Assembly: GCF_014643835.1 (NCBI RefSeq) | Contig: NZ_BMKD01000005.1 | Location: forward strand, 310,001 to 374,000 | DNA from: Mucilaginibacter rubeus | Lineage (GTDB): Bacteria; Bacteroidota; Bacteroidia; Sphingobacteriales; Sphingobacteriaceae | DNA: 64,000 nt | Direction: 5' to 3' | Shown: piece after piece, positions 43,331 to 52,967 of the stretch | How the letters are laid out: each line of letters opens with the position of its first letter | Position numbering within the stretch: position 1 is the first letter of the stretch | Notes under the pieces: model-generated | What the model was told of the DNA's origin: nothing | Database searches by the model: none | The model's input: only the letters and a program-made list of their open reading frames with translations | Program-made: the position numbers and the translations under genes

Positions 43331-44545
43331 TTATTCAGGTAAATCAACGTTCAGGCTTTGATAAAAAGCAACAAGGCCCGGTGCTATTACATGTACATCG
43401 TGCTGTTCTTCAATTAAACGGCGGGCGTTGAGGCCAATATTACGGCAAAATTCTTCGTCGGTAATACAGCGTTCAATGGCATCATAAAACTCCTGCCGGT
43501 TATTAGCAATAAGGATATTAGTGCCATTGGTAAAATTGATGCCTTCGGCACCTAATGAGGTAGAGATAATGCATTTTTCCATCGCCATACCCTCTACTAT
43601 TTTAACCCGCATGCCACCACTTGAAAGCAAGGGCACTACCATAATAGCCTTACTATTCACAAACTCAGATGCATCGTCAACCTCACCCTGGATAAAGATC
43701 TTTCCCATCGCTTCATAATCATCAAAGCTATCGGGGATGTTATGTCCGGCAACATAAAATTTTACGCGCAGATCGCCCTCGGTAAGGTCTTTATAAAAAT
43801 TCTCAATAAACCATTCAATCCCTTCCCGGTTGGGCATCCAATCTAACGAACCTAAAAAAAACAAACTTGGAAACTCCGTTTTATTATAGTCCGGCTTATA
43901 ATCGGTCAGGGAAATACCTACCGGAAAAATATCAACCGGAATGGTAACACCGTAGGATAACAGCGTTTTTTTATCTTCATTGGTAAATACAGCAATGGCA
44001 TCAAATTTATTAAGCTGCTGCAGTTCATAATCTTTCACCCGGCGGGCCAGCAAATGCAGGTACCACTTCTTAAACAGGTCGCTTTTTCGTTGTGCCAGCC
44101 TCATCCATACCTGGTGTTCAATATTATGCGACCGGTAAATCAACCTGGCTTTGGTATGCTTACGCATAGCGGCCAGGTAAGGCGTTACAAACAGGCCTTC
44201 AAACTGGATAACATCGTATGATGTCTGGCGCAATTCGCGTAGCAGGAGTTTTTCAAATTCGGCATTGTAATAACGATCAACGTCGTTTGATTTTTTGCTG
44301 AACAGATTGGTTATGGAATCAAGTACAGATATATTAATGTTAATGTCATATGATGTGTACCTGATCTTCTGCATTAGCTCATCTTCGTCTGTTTGTACAC
44401 TACCATGATATCTTTTCCCGTTTAAAGCCACCAATGCAACTTCATGCCCAAGTGCAATCAGCCCTTTTATGGTATTGCAAACCACAATAGCGTAACCGCC
44501 ATTCTGCGGAAATGGGACACGATGTGTTAAAATTAGGATCTTCAA
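43331..44545 (-). CDS. Glycosyltransferase family 4-like protein
   Basis: A 404-residue GT-B fold glycosyltransferase. The N-terminal half begins KILILTHRVPFPQNGGYAIVV, and the C-terminal half contains FFLGSLDWMPNREGIEWF and VPLLSSGGMRVKIVEGMAMEKCIISTSLGAEG, the donor-binding E-x7-E-like region. Start is TTG at 44545; no better ATG is in frame. It transfers a sugar, probably to surface polysaccharide or lipid-linked oligosaccharide. A promoter (44566-44595) precedes it, just after rnhB. Confidence 0.9.
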   Translation of the reverse strand: MKILILTHRVPFPQNGGYAIVVCNTIKGLIALGHEVALVALNGKRYHGSVQTDEDELMQKIRYTSYDININISVLDSITNLFSKKSNDVDRYYNAEFEKLLLRELRQTSYDVIQFEGLFVTPYLAAMRKHTKARLIYRSHNIEHQVWMRLAQRKSDLFKKWYLHLLARRVKDYELQQLNKFDAIAVFTNEDKKTLLSYGVTIPVDIFPVGISLTDYKPDYNKTEFPSLFFLGSLDWMPNREGIEWFIENFYKDLTEGDLRVKFYVAGHNIPDSFDDYEAMGKIFIQGEVDDASEFVNSKAIMVVPLLSSGGMRVKIVEGMAMEKCIISTSLGAEGINFTNGTNILIANNRQEFYDAIERCITDEEFCRNIGLNARRLIEEQHDVHVIAPGLVAFYQSLNVDLPE

Positions 44546-44565
44546 ACGGTGGATTTGGTTTTTAA

Positions 44566-44595
44566 CAAAAATACCATCCTGAACGTGGTATTCAA
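44566..44595 (-). promoter_or_regulatory. Promoter of the glycosyltransferase gene
   Basis: TTG (complement of 44593-44595), 19 nt, TATTTTTG (complement of 44566-44573), a good match to the consensus, 20 bp before the TTG start codon and inside the rnhB-GT gap. Confidence 0.6.
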
Positions 44596-44602
44596 AACTT
44601 CA

Positions 44603-45199
44603 TTAAAAAATACTTAACTGCGGATCGGTAACCCTGAAAGTGCGGCGGTGATAGGGCGTAAAACCAATCTTCATTACGGTTTCGCGGTGCCTAATGGTTG
44701 GATAGCCTTTATTGGTATGCCATTCATATTCCGGGTGTTCGGCCGCTATTTGCATCATATAATCGTCGCGGTAGGTTTTGGCTAGGATAGATGCAGCCGC
44801 TATGCTGAAATATTTTCCATCGCCTTGTATAATACACTCATGTGGGATGTTCCGGTATTTTTTGAAGCGATTGCCGTCGATGATCAGAAACTGGGGTTCA
44901 AGATGTAATTTTTCGATGGCCCGGTGCATGGCCAGGAATGACGCGTTGAGAATATTGATCTCATCTATCTCCAGATTATCAACAGATGCTACGGCATAAG
45001 CCACCGCTTTTTCCTCAATTTCGGCCCGAAGCTGGTACCTTATCTCTTCAGTAACTTGCTTAGAATCGTTTAGCAGGTGATGATCAAAATCAGGCGGTAA
45101 AATAACTGCGGCGGCAAAAACAGGCCCGGCCAAACATCCGCGTCCCGCTTCATCGCATCCTGCTTCCAAAAATTCGTACTGGTACCTGGCTGATAACAT
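44603..45199 (-). CDS. rnhB: Ribonuclease HII
   Basis: A 198-residue RNase [23 protein letters not shown] with catalytic Asp16 and Glu17, [11 protein letters not shown], and [11 protein letters not shown]. It nicks RNA in DNA-RNA hybrids and single misincorporated ribonucleotides. The -7 box TATATTTG ends 4 nt before the ATG (complement of 45204-45211), so a leaderless message is likely. Confidence 0.97.
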   Translation of the reverse strand: MLSARYQYEFLEAGCDEAGRGCLAGPVFAAAVILPPDFDHHLLNDSKQVTEEIRYQLRAEIEEKAVAYAVASVDNLEIDEINILNASFLAMHRAIEKLHLEPQFLIIDGNRFKKYRNIPHECIIQGDGKYFSIAAASILAKTYRDDYMMQIAAEHPEYEWHTNKGYPTIRHRETVMKIGFTPYHRRTFRVTDPQLSIF

Positions 45200-45203
45200 C
45201 CGG

Positions 45204-45211
45204 CAAATATA
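45204..45211 (-). promoter_or_regulatory. -7 box next to the rnhB start
   Basis: TATATTTG on the minus strand, a full match to TAnnTTTG, is followed after 4 nt by the ATG. No -33 TTG at the usual distance. Confidence 0.4.
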
Positions 45212-45285
45212 ATAAGAGTTGTAAACGTGTTAGTAAAACAATTAGTATGATGAGTTTTTCAACATGTGGTTAACGCATCCTTTGC

Positions 45286-46524
45286 TTAAAAAATTTTTAG
45301 CGTAAGCAGGGTAATATCATCAATAGGCTTGCTTTTATAAACGTTGCTCAAATAATCCAACAGCGCCTGGTTAAAATTATCGGGCGATAGCTCGCCATGC
45401 GCAAGCACAAAATCAAGTAATTTATCCTCATTCCATATTTTGGTGCTGGGCGATTCAAAATCCATGAGCCCATCTGTATAGTTAAAGATCAGGCTGCCGG
45501 GCTCCACATCAACTTCGCCCTCGTTTAAAAAAGGCAGATCTTCAAAAACCCCAATCATGGTGGTACCCAGTTTAAGTGGAATGGCCCCGCCTTCTGAATA
45601 AAGTATAGTTGGGTTGTGCCCTGCATTGATATAATTAAGCCGCCGTTTTTTTTGATTATATCGCGCAAGGAACAGGGTGATAAACCGTTCGCCTTTGGTA
45701 TTGCTGAGCACGATCTTGTTTAAACGGTCAATAATATTGGTCAAATCATCCTCAACCGCCGCCCAGGCATGCAGGCTGGCCTGGAAATTGGCCATCAGCA
45801 AAGCAGCCGAAATACCCTTACCCGATACATCGGCAATACACCATAAAAACTCATGCTCATTAAGGCGGATAAAATCAAAATAATCACCGCCTATGTTTTG
45901 ATGCGGAAGATACTTAGCCCCGATCTCCACACTGTCGTCTTTATGCTCACGCATGGGGATCAGCATATTCTGCACTTCTACGGCAAGCTCCATCTCGCGC
46001 AAAAAACGTTCTGATTGCAGCCGTTCGCGGAAAAGTTTTTTATTTTCAAGTGCCACAATGATCACGTTCATCAGCGTTTGGATGAAATTGAGATCATTAT
46101 TAAGCATCTCGCCCGAGGTATTAAAATCGCCGATAAGGGCGTAGGCAAGTGCCTTGCTTTTGTGATATACCGGGATAAAGTAATTATATTTTTTAAGGAC
46201 AGGGTCGCGGTGCCCGGCAATAGCTATAGGTGCTTTAACCTTACTCAGCTTTTTACACGCACGGGCCAGCACTACCGACGATTCAACGTCGCCGCCATAC
46301 TTGGCTATACAGGCAAATTTATCATCTTTTTCAATCAAAAACCTGAGTTTACCTACCTGCAAATAGTTTTGCAGGATAACTTCCAGCATTTGAATGAGGA
46401 TAGGAGTAGCGGTGTTTTTGTTTATGGCCCGCGTAATTTCCAATAAAGAATTTAATTCCGACTGCCGTTTGAGCAAAAGCCTGATCAATTCGTCTTCGCC
46501 GGAACCGTCGTCTATATTCAGCAT
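45286..46524 (-). CDS. GAF-PP2C (SpoIIE/RsbU-type) serine phosphatase
   Basis: A 412-residue soluble protein: a helical N-terminus, a GAF-like sensor region (about 60-180), and a PP2C-type phosphatase domain (about 195-410). Motifs include IGGDYFDFIRLNEHEFLWCIADVSGKGISAALLM, GERFITLFLARYN and FNYTDGLMDFES. Such phosphatases switch partner-switching modules of anti-sigma factors. No anti-sigma gene is nearby. Single gene, between rnhB and the permease. Confidence 0.92.
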   Translation of the reverse strand: MLNIDDGSGEDELIRLLLKRQSELNSLLEITRAINKNTATPILIQMLEVILQNYLQVGKLRFLIEKDDKFACIAKYGGDVESSVVLARACKKLSKVKAPIAIAGHRDPVLKKYNYFIPVYHKSKALAYALIGDFNTSGEMLNNDLNFIQTLMNVIIVALENKKLFRERLQSERFLREMELAVEVQNMLIPMREHKDDSVEIGAKYLPHQNIGGDYFDFIRLNEHEFLWCIADVSGKGISAALLMANFQASLHAWAAVEDDLTNIIDRLNKIVLSNTKGERFITLFLARYNQKKRRLNYINAGHNPTILYSEGGAIPLKLGTTMIGVFEDLPFLNEGEVDVEPGSLIFNYTDGLMDFESPSTKIWNEDKLLDFVLAHGELSPDNFNQALLDYLSNVYKSKPIDDITLLTLKIF

Positions 46525-46564
46525 ATTGATATAAGTACGCTGACTAAAATAGAAGAAATAATTT

Positions 46565-47773
46565 TTAAATACGAGTACTTTGTGATTTTATATCAAAGGC
46601 ATCGCGCAAGCCAACAGTAACCAGGTTAAAAGCATAAACCAGCAGCATAATTGCCATACCAGGAATGATAGCCAAAAAAGCCGAATCCATAACAATATAA
46701 CCATAATGTTCCTTGATCATGCCGCCCCAGGTTGGCATAGGTGGTTGTGCACCAAAACCCAAAAAACTAAGGCCCGCCTCTAAAAGTATAGCTGAGGCAA
46801 AGTTTGAGGAGGCCAAAACCAGTATTGGCCCGGTTATGTTGGGCAAAATATGTTTAGCTATAATGCGCTTGTTGCTAAAACCCAATGCCCTTGCGGCCTC
46901 GATGTACTCCACCTGTTTAAGGCCCATTACCTGACCGCGCACCAGGCGCGCCACTTCAACCCACATGGAAAGGCCAACGGCTATAAATATTTGCCATAGT
47001 CCTTTACCCAACGCAAATGATATGGCTATCACCAGTAACAGGGCCGGCAGCGCCCATAAAATATTCATCAGCCAGCTTAATGAGGCATCAACCCATCCCC
47101 CCAAATAACCCGCTACCGCACCTACAGTTACGCCCAGCAGCATACTGATGATAACCGACATTAAACCAACAGCAAGCGAGATCCGTGTGCCCAGCAGCAG
47201 GCGGCTTAGCATATCCCGGCCATAACCATCAGTACCAAGTAAAAAGGTTTTAGCCCCGATATTCTCCTCCCGTAAGCGGGCTTCAAACTTTTGATAAACA
47301 GCCGGGATTGCAGGCAGGGCAACAATTTGGCCGTTATAATTAAAAGTAACCCTCCCGTTTTTATAAACCGGCTTTTGCCCGGTCATTACCTCAAAAATAT
47401 TGTAGGCTTTTTTCTCGGGCTTATCTTCATCGCCAATATATCCGTTAACGTAAATAGAATCTTTAACGAAATGATACCCGGTAACGGGAACTTCTTTATA
47501 AAACGACGGCTGCCCATACAGCATCCTGCTGAACAAATTTACGGTATCAACAGCCTCCGCTTTCCTGAGCTTTAACATCATATAGGTTGAGCCTGGCTTT
47601 TTTATACTGAGCTGTATGACCATATTATTGGCCAGGGGCGTATCATCGGGCATAATGAGGTAGCCCAGTATCGCAACAAGCAGCGTAAGCAGGATAAATG
47701 CAAGCCCGCCTAAAGCAATTTTATTACGCTTAAAAACACGCCAGGTGCGTTTTGCTGGTGTAATTTTGGCCAA
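46565..47773 (-). CDS. ABC transporter permease, OppC/DppC type, orphan
   Basis: A 402-residue permease. TM1 is about 27-48, followed by a long extracytoplasmic insert (about 50-190), then a BPD_transp_1 domain with GTDGYGRDMLSRLLLGTRISLAVG and the EAA loop EYIEAARALGFSNKRIIAKHILPN. The start is TTG at 47773. The usual partners (OppB permease, ATPases, binding protein) are not in this window. Probably peptide or nickel uptake. Confidence 0.92.
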   Translation of the reverse strand: MAKITPAKRTWRVFKRNKIALGGLAFILLTLLVAILGYLIMPDDTPLANNMVIQLSIKKPGSTYMMLKLRKAEAVDTVNLFSRMLYGQPSFYKEVPVTGYHFVKDSIYVNGYIGDEDKPEKKAYNIFEVMTGQKPVYKNGRVTFNYNGQIVALPAIPAVYQKFEARLREENIGAKTFLLGTDGYGRDMLSRLLLGTRISLAVGLMSVIISMLLGVTVGAVAGYLGGWVDASLSWLMNILWALPALLLVIAISFALGKGLWQIFIAVGLSMWVEVARLVRGQVMGLKQVEYIEAARALGFSNKRIIAKHILPNITGPILVLASSNFASAILLEAGLSFLGFGAQPPMPTWGGMIKEHYGYIVMDSAFLAIIPGMAIMLLVYAFNLVTVGLRDAFDIKSQSTRI

Positions 47774-47857
47774 TGTGTTAATAGTTCATGTGTACTGGCT
47801 AAATATCGCTTAAATAGGTGCAATTAGCAATAAGGACGGCTTTCTTTACATTTAGAT

Positions 47858-47995
47858 AGCTGAAAGCTCAAAGCAGAAAGCTGAAGGCCGAAAGCATAAA
47901 GCTTACGAGCCTGGCATGACTAAATCCAGTACATCTGGTCTGCTTTGGTTAAGCCCCAATTTCAGCTTTATGCTTTTAGCCTTGAGTTTTTAGCT
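47858..47995. repeat. Convergent heptad array pair
   Basis: Left arm 47858-47906 has seven exact 7-nt units (AGCTGAA, AGCTCAA, AGCAGAA and relatives). Right arm 47961-47995 has five units of the same family on the other strand and touches the glycosyltransferase stop codon. Both arms share the words AGCATAA and AGCT towards the centre. Confidence 0.8.
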
Positions 47996-49125
47996 CATTT
48001 AACGATTCTGCCTTTCCAGGCATACTTCTTATTTTTTCCTAAAAAACCGATAATGACGAAATAAAGGATATTAAGCGGCAAAACAAAGCTTACGTACAGC
48101 AGCAGTTCGCGTCGTTTTAAGAAGTTCATGATCGGTGTCATGTATAACAAGTCTATCGCATATTTAATTCCGATAGTAAGCAAAAACAATTTCAGGAAAC
48201 AGCTATCGAAAATACCCAGCACGGCGGTTAACAATAGCATAAAATTACACAGCCAGATACTAAGCGCAAAGGCAACCATTTTTTTATTTTTGTACTTGGT
48301 TGATTTTGATGCCCAGCGGCGCCGTTGTTGCATAAACTCTTTTAAATTAGGCTTTGCGTGGGTATATACAATTGCCTCGCGCCGTTTTAAAAAGGCTATC
48401 CTGCCGGGATAACGTTCTCCAACCTTGTGCAACAAAAGTTCATCATCGCCCGAGGCCAGGTCATCAATGCCGGTAAAACCGCCAACTTCATAAAATACAT
48501 CTTTACGATAGGCAAAATTTGCCCCGTTGCAGGTGGCGGCAAAACCATGGCCTAAAAACGCGCCCCCCATGCCAATAAGCGATGAAAAATCAAGCGTTTG
48601 CATGCGCTCAAATACCGATTGCTCCTGGAAATAAGTTACCGGCGAAGAAATCATAACCAGGTCATGCTGCTCATAAAATCCAACTATAGTACGCAGCCAT
48701 TGATTACCCATGCGGCAATCAGCATCTGTTGCTACCATTAAGTCGCCTGTTGAAAGCTTAATGGCTTCGGCTATCGCTTTCTTTTTATAGGAGTTAAGTG
48801 TTTCGCCAAGCCTAAGCTGCAACAGCTTTACGCCCTGTGCCGCATAGCTGCTGATGATAGCTGCGGTATTATCGGTTGAATGATCGTCAACAATAATGAC
48901 CTCCACCAGGTGTTTGGGATAATCCTGGGCCAAAATATCTTCAATGGTAAGGTGAATCTTCTCTTCCTCATTACGGGCCGCAATAAGCACAGTAACTTTG
49001 GTGCTAAATGTTTGGGCAATAACCGGAGGGGTGGTGACCTTTGCCCAGCCTATCCGGAGATAGATGAGCAACAGCACATAAAGGCCCATGGAAAATAATG
49101 AAATAATACTAATCAGCGCGGTCAA
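47995..49125 (-). CDS. Glycosyltransferase family 2 membrane protein
   Basis: A 376-residue GT2 enzyme with one N-terminal membrane helix, a catalytic domain, and three or more C-terminal helices. Motifs are VTVLIAARNEEEKIH, VIIVDDHSTDNTA, DLMVATDADCRMG, and QQRRRWASKSTKY (the QxxRW signature). It likely builds a processive polysaccharide or lipid-linked glycan. The TTG start overlaps the stop of the upstream gene (TTGA), so translation is coupled. Confidence 0.92.
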   Translation of the reverse strand: MTALISIISLFSMGLYVLLLIYLRIGWAKVTTPPVIAQTFSTKVTVLIAARNEEEKIHLTIEDILAQDYPKHLVEVIIVDDHSTDNTAAIISSYAAQGVKLLQLRLGETLNSYKKKAIAEAIKLSTGDLMVATDADCRMGNQWLRTIVGFYEQHDLVMISSPVTYFQEQSVFERMQTLDFSSLIGMGGAFLGHGFAATCNGANFAYRKDVFYEVGGFTGIDDLASGDDELLLHKVGERYPGRIAFLKRREAIVYTHAKPNLKEFMQQRRRWASKSTKYKNKKMVAFALSIWLCNFMLLLTAVLGIFDSCFLKLFLLTIGIKYAIDLLYMTPIMNFLKRRELLLYVSFVLPLNILYFVIIGFLGKNKKYAWKGRIVK

Positions 49126-50084
49126 AAGAATTTGAGTTTTAAAACAAAAAACGATCCTAAAATAGCAGGAATAAATAAATTAATAAGCCATATTGACGAT
49201 ACACCGGCTATTACGGCGATATTTTGATCGGTCACATACACAAACAGGTGCGAAGCAGTAAAGCCGCGTACACCAATATCAAAAAGATCAAGCGAAGGGA
49301 TAGCTGATGATACCACGAAAAACAGCATCAGCATCAGCATCATCGGTACAACAACCATATGCGGCATCAACAACTGAAAAACCAGAAAATACTGCATTGA
49401 AAACGTGATATACCGCGCAATGCTAAAACCCATGATCTTGATAAGCTCGTGGGTGTGATACCGGCCCATTACTTCAAAAAAGCGGTGATATTTTTTGATG
49501 AACGGAACCCTGTCAAGCAAAGTAACCGCCCACTTGATATGAAAATAAAATATCAGCTGCATAGCTGCAATTACAACGCCGATAGCAACTACCCCCCAGG
49601 CCAGCAATAAATTGGCATGAATAAAATTGACTACGAACCAGATCATGGCTATTACGCCCAAAACATTGGTTACCGAACCCTGGCTAAATGAACCTACGCC
49701 CATGGCAAAAATACCCGGAATACGTTTGCGGGGGGGTAAAAACATCACACGTCCGCCATATTCGCCCAGCCTGTTTGGTGTGGTTACTGCCCATGTAAGG
49801 CCGCAAAAAACCGCCTCAACAGCTTCCCATAAAGAAATATTGATTAATGTTTTGGTTACATAGCGCCATTTAAGCGCTTCCAGAAACCAGTTTAAAAACA
49901 TCAATATAACTACCAGTCCCATAACAATAACAACATGGGTAGTACTTATTTGCGATGCGAAATGTTCAAACTGCTTTAGGTCGTTATTCTTTTTGTTGAA
50001 CTGCCGGTAAATAAACCACCCTGCAATTATCAATATACCGGCCTTAAGAAGATACGAAACAACCTTTTTAGCAGAACGTGTCAA
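49122..50084 (-). CDS. Lysylphosphatidylglycerol synthase-like membrane protein
   Basis: A 320-residue protein with about eight membrane helices of the LPG_synthase_TM family (flippase-like). Characteristic blocks are KWRYVTKTLINISLWEAVEAVFCGL, TPNRLGEYGGRVMFLPP and ISLWEAVE. The start is TTG at 50084. It lacks the C-terminal lysyl-transfer domain. In context with a GT2 enzyme it probably serves glycolipid translocation or a similar step. Confidence 0.88.
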   Translation of the reverse strand: MTRSAKKVVSYLLKAGILIIAGWFIYRQFNKKNNDLKQFEHFASQISTTHVVIVMGLVVILMFLNWFLEALKWRYVTKTLINISLWEAVEAVFCGLTWAVTTPNRLGEYGGRVMFLPPRKRIPGIFAMGVGSFSQGSVTNVLGVIAMIWFVVNFIHANLLLAWGVVAIGVVIAAMQLIFYFHIKWAVTLLDRVPFIKKYHRFFEVMGRYHTHELIKIMGFSIARYITFSMQYFLVFQLLMPHMVVVPMMLMLMLFFVVSSAIPSLDLFDIGVRGFTASHLFVYVTDQNIAVIAGVSSIWLINLFIPAILGSFFVLKLKFF

Positions 50085-50110
50085 GTAGATAAATTTTTAT
50101 GCAATGTTAC

Positions 50111-50142
50111 AAAAAAATGGGGCATGCCAAAGCTTGCCCCAT
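50111..50142 (-). terminator. Terminator of the dienelactone hydrolase gene
   Basis: On the minus strand ATGGGGCA pairs with TGCCCCAT over a 10-nt loop and is followed by a run of seven T (complement of 50111-50117). It lies 25 bp after the hydrolase stop. Confidence 0.85.
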
Positions 50143-50166
50143 ACAACACGATACTGTTAATTTTGT

Positions 50167-51012
50167 TTACTTCAATCTTGCTTTTAAAAACACCAGCGTA
50201 TTTGCATAAGCGTCTTTGGTAGCATCGCTGTTATAAATAGGATTGCTCGGGTTTGCAAAACCATGGTCGGCATCATACTGGTGCAGATAAACCTTTTTTC
50301 CGGCGGCTTTCATATCAGCATCAAATTTGGCTACAACCTTAGGGTTAATCCACTGATCTTTATTGGCGAAGTTCCCCAGCACATCGGCGTTTAAGGTTTT
50401 TAGTTTATTTACATCCTGCTCGGGCATGCCATAATACATTACACAAGCTACCGCCTTTTTACCCGCAAGTAAGCTGGTTTGCAAACTCCACCCGCCGCCA
50501 AAGCACCAGCCAATAGTAGCGATATGTGCTTTGGGGCCGGCATATGCTATGGCTCCGTTTACTATAGCACGAGCCCTGTCGTCATTTACCGCCTGCATAA
50601 ATTTACCCGCGTCTTCGCGTGTGGTAGCTACCTTGCCGTCGTATAGGTCGAGGTCAATGATGTTGACGTTACCCAGGTCATTATATAGCTTTTCCGATTC
50701 TTTTTTTACATAGTCATTAAGGCCCCACCATTCATGTATCACCAATAAATAATTATTAGTAGGTTTTTTAGCTTTCATAAAAAATGCTGATGCCTGTTTC
50801 CCGTCGGATGTTTTGTAGGTGATGACCTCGCCTATACTGCTTTGAAAGCGGATTGGCAAAGGATTTTTGTGCGACATTTTGAACCGGGTATCAGAGGCCA
50901 ACATGGCAAACTGCTGTGTTGCCGATGGATTACTGCAGCAAACTATTTTGCGCTGCGCAGAAGTTATAGTGGCTATGCCGATAAATAATGTAAATAAGAG
51001 CAGTTTTTTCAT
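50167..51012 (-). CDS. Exported dienelactone hydrolase family protein
   Basis: A 281-residue protein starting at the ATG at 51012 (a TTG at 51021 would add three residues). The signal peptide is MKKLLLFTLFIGIATITSA. The alpha/beta hydrolase has the nucleophile motif IGWCFGGGW with Cys in place of Ser, DLDLYDGKVATTRED, and the histidine in QYDADHGFANP. Dienelactone hydrolases open lactone rings; an exported relative probably acts on other esters. Terminator present downstream. Confidence 0.93.
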   Translation of the reverse strand: MKKLLLFTLFIGIATITSAQRKIVCCSNPSATQQFAMLASDTRFKMSHKNPLPIRFQSSIGEVITYKTSDGKQASAFFMKAKKPTNNYLLVIHEWWGLNDYVKKESEKLYNDLGNVNIIDLDLYDGKVATTREDAGKFMQAVNDDRARAIVNGAIAYAGPKAHIATIGWCFGGGWSLQTSLLAGKKAVACVMYYGMPEQDVNKLKTLNADVLGNFANKDQWINPKVVAKFDADMKAAGKKVYLHQYDADHGFANPSNPIYNSDATKDAYANTLVFLKARLK

Positions 51013-51223
51013 AGGGTTCAATTTTATGTTAATTAACGCTGATGTGCGTTAAAACAATTACGTTGATAATATAGTTTTAGTTGCGGGGGTTAATGTGATT
51101 AACCGGCATAAATTTACGATAATGCATACACAATTACCTAAAATTTAATGCACGCCTGTTTATTATCCATTGAATCTTATGTGGGTAAAAGCACGTATAT
51201 AATAATCATCAATATATATTAAT

Positions 51224-52432
51224 ATGCCTGTCCCGCCAATTCCTGATAATGAAATGGAAAGGCTTTTAAGCCTGTCGGAGTTTGATCTTGATTATACCGA
51301 ACACAAAGACAGTTTTAAGGACCTGGCCAAGCTGGCAGCCAAGGTTGCCGGTACGGAGGTTTCGCTGGTTAACCTTATCGACTCCTATACCCAATGGAGC
51401 ATCAGTGTCCATGGTTTAGAAATCGAACAAATGCCGCGTGAGGATTCGGTTTGTCAGTATACTATTATAGACGGAGAGTATTTTGAGGTTGAAGACTTAC
51501 GGAATGACGAACGTTTCCGGGATAAATTTTATGTAACCGACGGACCCAAATTAAGATATTATTATGGCATACCGCTAAAGGTAGGCGACGATCATAATAT
51601 CGGGGCCTTATGTGTGCTTGATAAAAACGTTAAAGAACTCACTCCCGAAAAGGTTGAACTTTTAAAGATCATTGCTAATGAAATACTAAGCAGGTTAAAA
51701 GATCTGAAAGTAATTAACAAATTAAAAAGTAAGCTTGCTGAAGCCGGCGAAATTCAAAAAAAGGTGGCTCATGATATCCGCGGGCCGTTAAGCGGGATCA
51801 TCGGCCTCGCCCAGCTGATCAGCGAACAGGGAGAGGCAAACCAGATAGAAGAAGTGCTGGAGTTTACCAACCTGATCCATAAAAGCGGGCGGTCGATACT
51901 GGAGCTTGCAGATGAGATCCTGAGTGCTGATAAAAACGATCATAAACGCATATCCAATGGGGCGGAATTTAACCTGCTGGTATTTAAAGATAAAATTGAA
52001 CGGCTTTTTATTCCACAAGCCCGCAATAAAAACATTTTGCTTACGGTTACAACCTCATCCGAATCGGAGCGGGTTCCCTTTGCCCGGAATAAACTATTAC
52101 AAATAACGGGGAACCTCATCTCAAACGCCATAAAATTTACTCCGGCCGGCGGTTATGTTAATGCAGACCTGAGTCTCGAACTGAACGACCATACCCACAT
52201 ACTGCAAATCCAGGTGAAGGACAGTGGTGTTGGCATAGATGAAAAAGGTATCGAAAAAATACTGAAAGGCAATGCAGCGTCAACAGCAGGCACAACTGGC
52301 GAAGCCGGCTTTGGCTTTGGGCTGGCACTAGTAAAACATCTGATTGAAACCCTTAAAGGGACAATCAGTATCTACTCAAAACCTGGCGAAGGGACTGTAT
52401 TTGAGGTAAGGCTGCCGCAAAAAATGCAATAA
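51224..52432 (+). CDS. Soluble GAF sensor histidine kinase
   Basis: A 402-residue cytoplasmic protein without membrane segments: GAF domain (about 20-160), then a kinase core. The H-box is KKVAHDIRGPLSGIIGLAQL with His183, the N-box NKLLQITGNLISNAIKFTP, and G boxes DSGVGIDEKG and GFGFGLALVKHLI. The N-terminal part is related to cyanobacterial-type GAF kinases. No response regulator is next to it. Bidirectional terminator after the stop. Confidence 0.93.
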   Translation: MPVPPIPDNEMERLLSLSEFDLDYTEHKDSFKDLAKLAAKVAGTEVSLVNLIDSYTQWSISVHGLEIEQMPREDSVCQYTIIDGEYFEVEDLRNDERFRDKFYVTDGPKLRYYYGIPLKVGDDHNIGALCVLDKNVKELTPEKVELLKIIANEILSRLKDLKVINKLKSKLAEAGEIQKKVAHDIRGPLSGIIGLAQLISEQGEANQIEEVLEFTNLIHKSGRSILELADEILSADKNDHKRISNGAEFNLLVFKDKIERLFIPQARNKNILLTVTTSSESERVPFARNKLLQITGNLISNAIKFTPAGGYVNADLSLELNDHTHILQIQVKDSGVGIDEKGIEKILKGNAASTAGTTGEAGFGFGLALVKHLIETLKGTISIYSKPGEGTVFEVRLPQKMQ

Positions 52433-52536
52433 TAAAAGAACCTGTCCGGAGGATAATAGGGCATAAAGATTTGCGTAGGCAAAAAAAATCCCTAAATAAG
52501 TTATTTTCCTGAAGGTAGATTATAGATGCAATGCTT

Positions 52537-52575
52537 AAGGTAAAATACCGGCCTAAAAGCCCGGTATTTTACCTT
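52537..52575. terminator. Bidirectional terminator hairpin
   Basis: A perfect 15-bp stem (52537-52551 and 52561-52575) with a 9-nt loop, between the convergent kinase and RRM genes. Confidence 0.8.
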
Positions 52576-52586
52576 AGATTATATTT

Positions 52587-52967
52587 TTACCAGCTTTTGC
52601 CGCCGCCGCCACGGTTATCTCTTGAATAGCCGCCACCGCCACCGCGGTTGCCGCCACCGTAACCACCGCCGCCACGGTTACCACCACCGTAGCCACCGCC
52701 ACTGCTTCTGCGGTCACCGCCTGGTTTTTTCTCTTCTGCCTGGCTTACTGCAATTGATCTACCTTTAACTTCAGAACCGTTTAGGCCGCTTATAGCTTGT
52801 TGTGCTGCCTCATCATCTGCCATTTCAATGAATCCGAACCCTTTGCTTCTTCCTGATTCCCTGTCAATAATAATTTTTACGGAGTTAACTTCACCATAAG
52901 CTTCGAAAAGCTGCTTTAAATCGGCTTCCCCTAAAGAAAAAGGAAGACTTCCTACGAATATGTTCAT
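52587..52967 (-). CDS. RNA-binding RRM protein with glycine-rich tail
   Basis: A 126-residue RNA-binding protein: one RRM (RNP2 IFVGSL at 3-8, RNP1 KGFGFIEM at 42-49) and a glycine-rich tail from about residue 88 made of GGGGYGGGNRGG-type repeats. Similar proteins in cyanobacteria and Bacteroidota bind single-stranded RNA, often in cold response. It is preceded by a 311-bp leader/intergenic region. Confidence 0.93.
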   Translation of the reverse strand: MNIFVGSLPFSLGEADLKQLFEAYGEVNSVKIIIDRESGRSKGFGFIEMADDEAAQQAISGLNGSEVKGRSIAVSQAEEKKPGGDRRSSGGGYGGGNRGGGGYGGGNRGGGGGYSRDNRGGGGKSW

